6,207 nt of DNA from an uncultured Spirochaetia bacterium (lineage in GTDB: Bacteria; Spirochaetota; UBA6919), in assembly GCA_913053665.1 (NCBI GenBank), contig CAJXGR010000206.1:1-6207 (forward strand), written 5' to 3'. This document shows positions 1-5,947 of this stretch, one piece after another. The translations under genes were made by a program, and so were the position numbers. Numbering within the stretch: position 1 is the first letter of the stretch; the number at the start of each line of letters is the position of its first letter. The notes under the pieces are model-generated. The model ran no database searches, was not told where the DNA came from, and saw only the letters and a list, made by a program, of their open reading frames with translations.

Positions 1-221
1 CTAATAATACTAACAAGTTATCGGCGATTAGCAAAAAATGTACCGCTCACTATTGGTCAATGATAGAAACGTGTTATTTTTTCGGGTCCTTAAAAAAACT
101 CGTGGTTTAGCCGATGATTGGTGTTGAACCTTTTAATATCCTATTAGTCTGAATGAAGTGAAGGTTCTTCTTTTGAAACCCTTTGACAAGGGTTTGACCA
201 GGCTCACACCAAAGGCTCAGA
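1..221. other. Non-coding leader upstream of the lipoprotein gene
   Basis: I see no convincing gene here. The stretch is A+T rich and carries two inverted repeats. One is GAACCTT (126-132) facing AAGGTTC (161-167). The other is a perfect 8-bp stem, AAACCCTT (176-183) and AAGGGTTT (188-195), around a TGAC loop. Overlapping the second is an 11-bp-period direct repeat, TTTGACAAGG (182-191) and TTTGACCAGG (193-202), then AGGCTCA at 200-206 and again at 213-219. TTGACA at 183-188 resembles a -35 box, but no good -10 lies 16-18 bp downstream, so I do not call a promoter. Confidence 0.5.
176..195 (+). promoter_or_regulatory. Perfect inverted repeat (hairpin or operator) before the lipoprotein gene
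   Basis: AAACCCTT (176-183) and AAGGGTTT (188-195) are exact reverse complements separated by the tetranucleotide TGAC. No run of T follows the 3' arm, so it does not look like a classical intrinsic terminator. It lies 26 bp before the GTG start of the lipoprotein gene, where an operator or an RNA leader hairpin would act. Function is inferred from position only. Confidence 0.35.
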
Positions 222-2195
222 GTGACATTTAAAAAGTATTTAATGAAAAAGATTGGAATCCTGGTATTATTAGTTATCAGCTTGTTTTTGTCTTGCAGCG
301 AGAATAAAGCTGTTGTTGAAGAATTCTTTGACGACCCTATCACCCAGGTCAACATGAGTGAGCTTCTATCCCGAGCCCGCAGGATCCACGATTATGGGGA
401 TAAAGAAATGGTCATTATCCTTGAGAAGGTGGTTTACAGGCTTAGACCCAATGGGCGAGTGATCCTCCAAGTCCATCAGGTGACCAAAATCCTTAAAGAT
501 CAGAAGGGTGGACTGGGTAAAAGCTTTATCTACTTTCGCTCAGGCTATGAGCAAATCACTAAAATCGAGGCCTACACTCTCACAAAAGACAATAAACGTA
601 TAGACGCCACGGAAATCACCACCAGTACTCCCTTTTACAATCAATTCATTCGCCTGGACCTCTATAGAGATATTAAAGTGAAAACGATCTCTCTCCCCCG
701 TGTGGAAAAAGGTTCTATCTTAAATCTCCGCTACCAGCTGGTCATTGAACACTCCGATCTTAGCGGGGTCATTGAAGGAGAGTTCTTTTTGGCCAATCGC
801 TTCCCCATACTCAAGCAAAAGGGTGTTATTATTGTTCCCAAGGGGAAAAGAATCTGGTTCAAGGGGATTAAAACCTCCTTGAAGCCCAGGAAAATAACCC
901 GTAACCAAGAAGATTATTATATTATTGAAAAGGATAATAGTCCTGTTATCAGCGAAGAGCCTTTTCAACCACCTTTTCAGGAGATCGTCCCCAAGATAAT
1001 CTTTTCCTCACTGAAAAATTGGAAGGAACTGAATGCAAAACTCTATAGAACCATTGTTTCAGGGATCCGAAGTGAAGACGCTGTGCGTCAAAAGGCCTTA
1101 GAGCTGACCCACGGGCTGTCATCGGATGAGAAGAAAGTGGAAGTTCTGTATAACTTTGTCACCAGCACCAGGAATATTGCAAACGCCACCATCCCTTTTG
1201 GGATTGGGGGGTACATCCCTAACTCTTCTGCCACCATTTTGAAGGCTCGTTATGCCGACTCAAAGGATAAGGCTATTCTCTTAGTGAATCTACTTAGAGC
1301 CATTGGTCTGAAGTCTAAAATTGCCCTCACCAACGAAAGCTACAATCTGGATCCTGATATTCCTTCTGTCAAAGCCCTGAATCGGATCCTGGTGGCCGTA
1401 CCGACGGCTAAAAGCTACCGACTCCTGGACCCTCACTCAGCCATTGTCCGCTATGGACATCTCCCCAGAAGTAATTATGGTAAACGAGTCCTGATCCTGG
1501 ATTCCAAGAGGCCCCAGCTTTTGAAGATCGCCAAGCTTAGTTCCAGAAAGAATCAGATGCTCTATGAGACCCGCTCAACACTCAGTGAAAAGGGTGTGCT
1601 AAAATACACTACAAAGTTTAAGCCCAAAGGGTCTTATGAAGTGAGTGAACGGGCGAATATGATTAAGATCCTCCTTAAAGACAGGTTTAGAGGGCTGGTC
1701 GATAACTATCGCACGGTCTATGAGGTTTCTCACAAAATCAAGCTTATCGATTTGATCTCCCCAAACCCCTTTGATATTGAAAAAGCCTTTAACTATACTG
1801 TCCGATTCAAAGTGAAGGACTTTATATCCGTGAATGCCAAGGTCATAGAGGTTCAACTGGAACTCCATCATCGCAGTTTGACTGCTTTCCCACGAATCCG
1901 CCACTATGATCTGGATTTTACCCTCCCCTTCAAGGTTATTTCCAAGCATAGGATGGAATTCCCTAAATCGTGGATCGTTAAAAGCCTCCCTAAAACTGTC
2001 AAGATCACAAGCCCCATGTGGAACTACCTCCGAGAGTTTGAAAAGCATGGACACTCCATTTGGTACACGCGAAAGCTGGAGCTGAAGAAAGCCAGGATTC
2101 GCCGAAAGGACTACCCGGAATTTAAGAAGTTTATTGACAGAGTGATCCAAAACGATAAGATGACGGTTCAATTTCTCCCTCCAGACAAGAATTAA
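222..2195 (+). CDS. DUF3857 / transglutaminase-like lipoprotein, probably catalytically dead
   Basis: This 657-aa exported protein starts with a Lys-rich segment and a hydrophobic stretch ending in FLSC, a relaxed lipobox that would lipidate Cys25. Residues about 55-230 read as DUF3857, about 290-410 as a transglutaminase-like core, and about 540-650 as the beta-rich C-terminal domain usual for this architecture (DUF3858-like). Family members normally show a GDCKDK-type motif, a later NH motif and LDP as the Cys-His-Asp triad. Here the matching segments are ADSKDK (Ser347), NRILVAV (Arg388) and LLDP (Asp403), so the nucleophile and the His are both replaced. The reading frame is otherwise intact, which suggests a structural or binding role at the envelope rather than crosslinking or proteolysis. 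The GTG at 222 is chosen because AAAGG at 211-215 can serve as a ribosome site. The ATG at 243 would also give a valid signal peptide (Cys18). The HAD gene follows after 13 bp, so the two are likely cotranscribed. Confidence 0.85.
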   Translation: MTFKKYLMKKIGILVLLVISLFLSCSENKAVVEEFFDDPITQVNMSELLSRARRIHDYGDKEMVIILEKVVYRLRPNGRVILQVHQVTKILKDQKGGLGKSFIYFRSGYEQITKIEAYTLTKDNKRIDATEITTSTPFYNQFIRLDLYRDIKVKTISLPRVEKGSILNLRYQLVIEHSDLSGVIEGEFFLANRFPILKQKGVIIVPKGKRIWFKGIKTSLKPRKITRNQEDYYIIEKDNSPVISEEPFQPPFQEIVPKIIFSSLKNWKELNAKLYRTIVSGIRSEDAVRQKALELTHGLSSDEKKVEVLYNFVTSTRNIANATIPFGIGGYIPNSSATILKARYADSKDKAILLVNLLRAIGLKSKIALTNESYNLDPDIPSVKALNRILVAVPTAKSYRLLDPHSAIVRYGHLPRSNYGKRVLILDSKRPQLLKIAKLSSRKNQMLYETRSTLSEKGVLKYTTKFKPKGSYEVSERANMIKILLKDRFRGLVDNYRTVYEVSHKIKLIDLISPNPFDIEKAFNYTVRFKVKDFISVNAKVIEVQLELHHRSLTAFPRIRHYDLDFTLPFKVISKHRMEFPKSWIVKSLPKTVKITSPMWNYLREFEKHGHSIWYTRKLELKKARIRRKDYPEFKKFIDRVIQNDKMTVQFLPPDKN

Positions 2196-2208
2196 GGAAC
2201 GTCTTTCA

Positions 2209-2874
2209 ATGATTCAAACCATTATATTCGATATGGATGGGACTTTATACTCCTCTGAGGCAATGATTTTACCCACATACCAACGGGGTATCAGAGCTTT
2301 CAATAAGAGAAACCCTCATCATAGAGTTCCTACTCCTTCTCTGAACAGTATTATAGGCTTACTAGGCTTTCCGATCAACGAGATCTACAGCACTTTGTTT
2401 CCCACTCTATCGCCTGACGAGATATTAGAAATCAGAGAACTTATATTGACAGAGCTTTTAACGGCCATACGGAACAAAGAAGGTGAATTGTTCCCCGGTG
2501 TGGTAGACACGTTAAACGAGTTGAGTCGTAGGGGATACGGGATGTATATTGCCTCCAACGGGCAAAGTCTTTATTTGAAGGCGATTTTAGAGACCTATGA
2601 TTTAAGCCATTTATTCCAGGCCATTATAACTCTCAATTATACCGATCTATGCGATAAGGGTGATATACTGTTGGCCTATCAGGAGAGGGATCGGTTGGAG
2701 AAAACCGAGGCAGTCATGGTGGGTGACAGGGATTCAGATATGGATGCGGCCAGGAAGATGGGCTGTTCGTTTATTGCCTGCCAATATGGTCATGGGGATA
2801 AGGGGGAAACAGAGTCTGCTAAGATCATCGTTTCTTCTTTTCCTGAAATCATTGGGTGGATTGAGACTATTTGA
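2209..2874 (+). CDS. HAD-superfamily phosphatase (phosphoglycolate phosphatase-like)
   Basis: This 221-aa cytoplasmic hydrolase of the haloacid dehalogenase superfamily has all four motifs. Motif I is FDMDGT with the nucleophile Asp8 and acid/base Asp10. Motif II is ASNG with Ser116. The motif III Lys is probably Lys150 in DKGD. Motif IV is GDRDSDMDAA, with Asp173 and Asp177 for Mg2+ binding. The region between motifs I and II (about residues 15-85) is helical in character and fits a C1 cap, as in phosphoglycolate phosphatase and beta-phosphoglucomutase relatives. The length is typical for that subfamily. Such enzymes hydrolyse small phosphate monoesters by an aspartyl-phosphate intermediate, and the substrate cannot be read from the sequence. 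AAGGA at 2194-2198 precedes the ATG, overlapping the stop codon of the lipoprotein gene, so translation may be coupled. I see no functional link to the lipoprotein beyond proximity. Confidence 0.9.
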   Translation: MIQTIIFDMDGTLYSSEAMILPTYQRGIRAFNKRNPHHRVPTPSLNSIIGLLGFPINEIYSTLFPTLSPDEILEIRELILTELLTAIRNKEGELFPGVVDTLNELSRRGYGMYIASNGQSLYLKAILETYDLSHLFQAIITLNYTDLCDKGDILLAYQERDRLEKTEAVMVGDRDSDMDAARKMGCSFIACQYGHGDKGETESAKIIVSSFPEIIGWIETI

Positions 2875-2941
2875 CTAAATCCTACTATAAATAAAGCTTT
2901 CTGGCGTTTTCATCATTGTAAATCATTTGAGTCACTTTTCC

Positions 2942-3062
2942 AAAAGCTGAAGAAGTATTATATTTATGAATGACTGATGCAAAACTCATTGGTAAATATT
3001 ATTAAGTTCAAAGCATTTACAAAATAAGAGGTGTCTATTATGAAAGTTGCCATGATTTCACC
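2942..3062 (+). repeat. Leader duplicate, upstream copy
   Basis: This segment matches 3904-4023 with a few small indels. The final 50 bp, ending at GATTTCACC, differ at only 4 positions, all transitions, and one of these is a silent codon change (GTT versus GTC for Val). It includes the AGAGGT ribosome site (3027-3032), the ATG at 3040 and the first codons MKVAMIS. The distance between the two start codons is 961 bp. The match runs through both leader and coding sequence, so it is a true DNA duplication and not a family resemblance. Confidence 0.85.
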
Positions 3063-3124
3063 ACGGCAAAGGAGTGAAAGAAGCCATTGTAATTGCCCTA
3101 AACCAGTCAAAAGCTTGTTATTAA
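3040..3124 (+). pseudogene. Internally deleted remnant of the GT4 glycosyltransferase gene
   Basis: The fragment starts like the intact gene at 4001 (MKVAMISP) and jumps at GATTTCACC (3054-3062) to sequence that matches the intact gene from 4527 on. In the original frame, codons after the junction read FHHGKGVKEAIVIAL and align with FHHDKGAKEAIEIAL of the intact protein, then reach a stop (TAA at 3122-3124). In the intact gene GATTTCACC occurs at 4015-4023 and again at 4527-4535, so a 512-bp deletion between these repeats explains the structure. Since 512 is not a multiple of three, the start codon is now out of frame with the second fragment, giving only a meaningless 42-codon frame to 3168. 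All of the catalytic C-terminal lobe and the cupin domain are missing. Confidence 0.85.
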
Positions 3125-3164
3125 ATAAGAGTATAAAGAGACACAGTCTATTTCTGACTTTTTA

Positions 3165-3192
3165 TTGACTTATCCTTAAATTGCCTTATTTT
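3165..3192 (+). promoter_or_regulatory. Possible sigma70-type promoter of the PIN toxin-antitoxin module
   Basis: TTGACT at 3165-3170 matches the -35 consensus at five of six positions. TATTTT at 3187-3192, after a 16-bp spacer, matches the -10 at four of six. It sits just upstream of a strong AGGAGG ribosome site at 3200-3205, eight bases before the antitoxin ATG. The sigma factor preference of this organism is unknown. Confidence 0.4.
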
Positions 3193-3213
3193 ACACTGTA
3201 GGAGGAAAATATT

Positions 3214-3450
3214 ATGATCGCCTATAAAACCTATCTCACCGTTGAAGACCCCAAACAAATTATCCTGTCTGATGTCCCTTTCCAGCCTGGCCAACGTGTT
3301 GAAGTGGTGTTATTAGCCGCAGAAAAAGATCATCATCATATTCAGGAGTTAAAATCCCTGTTTAAAACAACTCAGAGCTTATCTCGAGCACAGAATATCA
3401 GCGAAGAAGAGATTGTCCGTGAAATAGAGATTTATCGAAAAGGAAAATGA
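3214..3450 (+). CDS. Putative antitoxin partner of a PIN-domain toxin
   Basis: This 78-aa protein has a beta-rich N-terminal half (EDPKQIILSDVPFQPGQRVE) that resembles small antitoxins found next to COG1569-type PIN toxins and a swapped-hairpin DNA-binding region. A His-rich linker (HHHI, about residue 41) follows, and the C-terminal half is charged and helical (EEEIVREIEIYRKGK), the kind of tail that typically wraps the toxin. I recognise the pairing more surely than the exact family. It would neutralise the toxin by direct binding and probably repress its own promoter. The start is well defined by AGGAGG at 3200-3205. Its stop overlaps the toxin start in an ATGA arrangement, implying translational coupling. 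The gene looks intact although its partner does not, so it may now be an orphan antitoxin. Confidence 0.75.
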   Translation: MIAYKTYLTVEDPKQIILSDVPFQPGQRVEVVLLAAEKDHHHIQELKSLFKTTQSLSRAQNISEEEIVREIEIYRKGK

Positions 3451-3859
3451 AAGTAGTTATTGATACAAACGTGTTAGTCTCTGCTGTACTAAGAGATAAA
3501 GATCCTGAAACGATCATTTTATTTGTAGCAGAACATCCTGAGTTTGAGTGGATTGTTTCAGCGAAGATTTTGGAAGAGTACAAAGAAGTTCTTCGTAGGG
3601 ATAAATTTAGCCTGCCTGAAGATTTGTTGAACAAGTGGTTTGATCGTATTGAAAAGATGACTAGATCAATTGAAGTAAAAGTCGCTTTAGATTTTCCTCG
3701 TGACCAGAAAGATGCCAAATTTCTTGAATGTGCCTTGGTCGCCCATGCCGAATTTTTCATTAAGGTGATAAGGACTTTACTCAAGCCAAGAAGCTGGTTA
3801 ATACTACAATCATCTCAGTGTCCTCGTTTGTAAAAATTGTGTGTGATCATTGGTCTTGA
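3447..3859 (+). pseudogene. PIN-domain toxin (COG1569-like), frameshifted near the C-terminus
   Basis: PIN toxins are Mg2+-dependent ribonucleases with four conserved acidic residues. MKVVIDTN (Asp6), ILEEYKEVL (Glu44) and RDQKDAKFLECAL (Asp89) are present in the starting frame. That frame loses homology after FFI (Ile105, codon 3759-3761) and ends in an unrelated tail with TAA at 3831-3833, giving 128 aa. From 3764 the next frame reads GDKDFTQAKKLVNTTIISVS and continues to TGA at 3857-3859. This is the expected family ending, with the fourth acidic site in GDKD. Only two bases (3762-3763) separate the frames, so one base is missing. Repaired, the protein would be 137 aa, a normal length. The out-of-frame tail is undamaged, which points to a recent mutation or a sequencing error. 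As written the product lacks the GDxD motif and should be inactive. Confidence 0.85.
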
Positions 3860-3903
3860 ATTCCTCTGTGTGGAAGTCAATCAAACCATTGCCAATGGGT
3901 AGA

Positions 3904-4023
3904 AAAAGTTAAAGAATCATTATTTATGAATGACCTATGAAAAACTCACTAATAAGTATATATTAATGTCAAGACATTTATAAAATAAGAGGTGTTTATT
4001 ATGAAAGTCGCCATGATTTCACC
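3904..4023 (+). repeat. Leader duplicate, downstream copy serving the intact glycosyltransferase gene
   Basis: This is the partner of 2942-3062. It contains TATTTATGAATGAC (3921-3934), an A+T-rich segment with TATAAA at 3979-3984 that could act as a -10, and the ribosome site and first codons of the intact gene. A short palindrome AATGTC-AA-GACATT (3965-3978) is present here but not preserved in the upstream copy, so it is unlikely to be an essential operator. Confidence 0.8.
3988..3993 (+). promoter_or_regulatory. Ribosome site that fixes the glycosyltransferase start
   Basis: AGAGGT lies seven bases before the ATG at 4001. An in-frame GTG at 3992 overlaps this site and so cannot be the start. 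The same site and spacing are conserved before the ATG of the decayed copy (3027-3032). Confidence 0.7.
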
Positions 4024-5353
4024 GGTCGCCTGGAGAACCCCACCCAACCATTACGGACCCTGGGAAAACATAGTCTCTCTACTAACAGAAGGCCTTACCG
4101 AACAAGGTATTGAGGTGACCCTTTTTGCCACAGGTGATTCAAAAACCAAAGCACGGCTTTCTTCGGTCATCCCCAAGGGTTACGAAGAAGATAAAGAAAT
4201 AGATCCCAAAGTCGTTGAATATCACCATATTTCCGAAGTGATGGAACAGGCCGATGAATTCGACCTCATTCACAGTCACTATGACTTTATGCCCCTCACC
4301 TACTCCAGACTGATCTCCACACCCATGATCACGACCATTCATGGCTTTTCATCCCCAAAAATCCTCCCGATTTATGAAAAGTATGATGACCATGTTTATT
4401 ACGTGTCCATCAGCAATGCTGATAAATCAGATCAACTAAATTACCTAAAAACCATCTACCACGGCATCGATCTCAAGCAGTTTACATTCAGGCCTGAAGC
4501 AGGAGAATACCTCCTGTTCTTCGGACGATTTCACCACGACAAGGGGGCAAAAGAAGCTATTGAAATTGCCCTGAAAACTGATAGAAAGCTTATCATGGCA
4601 GGAATCATCCAGGATCAGGAATACTTTGATATTCACGTCAAGCCATACCTGGCTGATGATAAAATCACCTATGTCGGCAGTGTCGGCCCGGAAAAGCGAG
4701 ATGAATTACTGGGTAATGCCTATGCACTCCTTCATCCCATCCATTTTGAGGAACCCTTCGGCTTGTCAGTTGTGGAATCCATGGCATGCGGTACCCCAGT
4801 TATTGCTTTCAATAAGGGAAGTATGCCGGAACTCATTGAAACGGGTAAGAATGGCTATCTTGTCGATACTGTTGATGAAGCGGTGAAATCCATCAACCAG
4901 ATAGAGAGTATAGACAGAGCCTATTGTAGAAAGACTGTTGAACAACGATTCTCGGTCGATGATATGGTCAATGCCTATATAGACGCCTATAAGGAGATTC
5001 TCAAACAGCGGAAGCGAGAAGATCATCGACCCTGGGGATATTATACGATACTGGCGGATCCCGAGGACTACAAGGCGAAAAAGATCCTCGTCTATCCCCA
5101 TAAGCGTCTGAGCCTGCAAAAACATAGTCGCCGTGGTGAGCATTGGTTTGTAGTAGAAGGTGAGGGGATTGTCACGCGAGGAGAAGACAAGATCAATGTG
5201 TCAGCAGGTCAATCAGTTGATATTCCCGTCCACACTGTTCATCGAATTGAGAATCCTACAGATGCAAACCTGGTCTTCATCGAGATCCAACATGGCGATT
5301 ATTTTGGGGAAGACGATATCGTGAGGCTTGAAGATGATTACGGCAGGACTTGA
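4001..5353 (+). CDS. GT4 glycosyltransferase fused to a type II phosphomannose-isomerase cupin domain
   Basis: This 450-aa protein has two parts. Residues 1 to about 325 form a GT-B fold family 4 glycosyltransferase. The N-terminal lobe has MKVAMISPVAW and a HYGPWE loop, and the C-terminal lobe has the nucleotide-sugar motif EEPFGLSVVE (EX7E, Glu251 and Glu259) followed by SMACGTPVIAF. After a charged linker (about 326-342), residues 343-450 match the C-terminal cupin of ManC-type bifunctional enzymes. This part holds RPWGYY, LSLQKHSRRGEHW (Gln373, His375, Glu380, His381 as likely metal ligands), IPVHTVHRIEN (His414) and the ending GEDDIVRLEDDYGR. That domain normally interconverts mannose-6-phosphate and fructose-6-phosphate, while this GT4 group transfers a sugar from a nucleotide donor to an unknown acceptor. 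The guanylyltransferase half of ManC is absent. The fusion suggests mannose supply or sensing tied to a mannosylation step, which is inference. All motifs are intact. No partner glycan genes are visible in the window. Confidence 0.9.
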   Translation: MKVAMISPVAWRTPPNHYGPWENIVSLLTEGLTEQGIEVTLFATGDSKTKARLSSVIPKGYEEDKEIDPKVVEYHHISEVMEQADEFDLIHSHYDFMPLTYSRLISTPMITTIHGFSSPKILPIYEKYDDHVYYVSISNADKSDQLNYLKTIYHGIDLKQFTFRPEAGEYLLFFGRFHHDKGAKEAIEIALKTDRKLIMAGIIQDQEYFDIHVKPYLADDKITYVGSVGPEKRDELLGNAYALLHPIHFEEPFGLSVVESMACGTPVIAFNKGSMPELIETGKNGYLVDTVDEAVKSINQIESIDRAYCRKTVEQRFSVDDMVNAYIDAYKEILKQRKREDHRPWGYYTILADPEDYKAKKILVYPHKRLSLQKHSRRGEHWFVVEGEGIVTRGEDKINVSAGQSVDIPVHTVHRIENPTDANLVFIEIQHGDYFGEDDIVRLEDDYGRT

Positions 5354-5444
5354 GCCATTATAAGGAATCCATCCAAAAATGATTAGAGTAGCTTGCTGAT
5401 TTTGCTTATCTTTGTAAGACAATTTTTTATCATAGGAGAATAAC

Positions 5445-5660
5445 ATGACCTTCCACGTGATTCTTGAACAGGCCAAGGATGATTGGATTGTCGTTGAATG
5501 CCCTGCCCTTCCGGGTTGTGTCTCTCAGGGTAAAGATGAAAAAGAAGCATTAGAGAATATAAAAGAAGCTATTACCGCCTGGTTATGGGCAGAAGACCAG
5601 AAAGCCATCTCTAATCTTCCCCAGGGTACGGGGAAACAGCCTATTTTAGTCGTTGTATAA
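5445..5660 (+). CDS. hicB: HicB-family antitoxin
   Basis: This 71-aa protein has the HicB signature: a short beta strand start (MTFHVILEQAKDDWIV), then VECPALPGCVSQGKDEKEALENIKEAI, which is the partial RNase-H-like fold that blocks HicA. It ends without the ribbon-helix-helix or helix-turn-helix DNA-binding domain of longer HicB proteins, so autoregulation may be weak or depend on another factor. AGGAG at 5434-5438, six bases before the ATG, defines the start. The hicA gene begins three bases after its stop, the reverse of the hicA-hicB order in Escherichia coli but common elsewhere. Type II antitoxin function is inferred from family and pairing. Confidence 0.88.
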   Translation: MTFHVILEQAKDDWIVVECPALPGCVSQGKDEKEALENIKEAITAWLWAEDQKAISNLPQGTGKQPILVVV

Positions 5661-5663
5661 GTT

Positions 5664-5885
5664 ATGGCTAAACTAGGTAATATCTCCGGGAAAGAAGCTG
5701 TTAAAGCTTTCCAAAAAGCAGATTGGCAAGCTGTAGGGCAGGTTGGAAGCCATCTGGTTATGACAAAACCTGGTGTGAAAGCTAATCTTTCAGTCCCTCA
5801 ACATAAAGAACTGTCTGTTGGCACCCTCCGCAGATTAATACGTTATTCAGGTCTGACAGTTGATGAGTTTATAACCTTGCTTTAA
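5664..5885 (+). CDS. hicA: HicA-family mRNA interferase toxin
   Basis: This 73-aa protein has the double-stranded-RNA-binding-like fold of HicA. It has ISGKEAVKAFQKADW at the N-terminus, the catalytic His30 in VGSHLVM, the strand NLSVPQHKEL, and a closing helix pair with GTLRRLIRYSGLTVDEF. HicA toxins cleave mRNA and tmRNA and arrest growth until HicB binds them. Length and motifs are complete, so unlike the PIN toxin this one looks functional. No clear ribosome site is visible before the ATG, and with only three bases after the hicB stop it is probably translated by coupling, which would keep antitoxin in excess. Confidence 0.9.
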   Translation: MAKLGNISGKEAVKAFQKADWQAVGQVGSHLVMTKPGVKANLSVPQHKELSVGTLRRLIRYSGLTVDEFITLL

Positions 5886-5905
5886 TGAGCTGATAAAAGT
5901 ATACT
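5877..5905 (+). promoter_or_regulatory. Possible promoter of the small membrane protein gene
   Basis: TATACT at 5900-5905 matches the -10 consensus at five of six positions and lies exactly 17 bp after TTGCTT (5877-5882), a weak -35 inside the end of hicA. The -10 is part of the perfect palindrome AAGTATACTT (5897-5906), which could also be a binding site. Suggestive only. Confidence 0.35.
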
Positions 5906-5947
5906 TATTTAAGTTATTGAAGGGAAAAATAATCGGAGGAGATCAAT

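Larger units (their letters stand above)
2875..3213. other. Intergenic stretch holding a decayed gene copy and a promoter
   Basis: There is no intact gene in these 339 bp. From 2875 to about 2941 I recognise nothing and find no strong terminator after the phosphatase gene. From 2942 to about 3124 the DNA is a degenerate duplicate of the glycosyltransferase leader plus two fragments of its coding sequence. From about 3125 to 3213 lies the probable promoter and ribosome site of the toxin-antitoxin module. Confidence 0.7.

Noticed and set aside
107..2171. Minus-strand open frames under the lipoprotein gene (107-355, 720-968, 1599-2171)
   Set aside because: They lie antisense to a well-supported coding region, have no domain-like composition or ribosome sites that I can support, and are explained as antisense shadows.
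2660..2878. Plus-strand 72-codon frame inside the HAD gene
   Set aside because: It is a +1 shadow of the HAD motif III-IV region; its Trp- and Arg-rich composition is unlike a real protein.
3040..3168. 42-codon frame starting at the ATG of the decayed glycosyltransferase copy
   Set aside because: After MKVAMISP it continues out of frame because of the 512-bp deletion, so the rest of the peptide is frameshifted noise although the ribosome site remains.
3398..3784. Minus-strand 128-codon frame across the antitoxin-toxin junction
   Set aside because: It is antisense to the PIN toxin, whose motifs are clear on the + strand.
3886..3898. Palindrome CCATTG-C-CAATGG as a terminator or operator
   Set aside because: A one-base centre cannot form a hairpin loop, no T run follows, and it has no partner in the upstream leader copy.
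4139..5476. Open frames in other phases under the glycosyltransferase gene and hicB start
   Set aside because: All overlap the strongly supported fusion gene or hicB start and carry no recognisable motifs.
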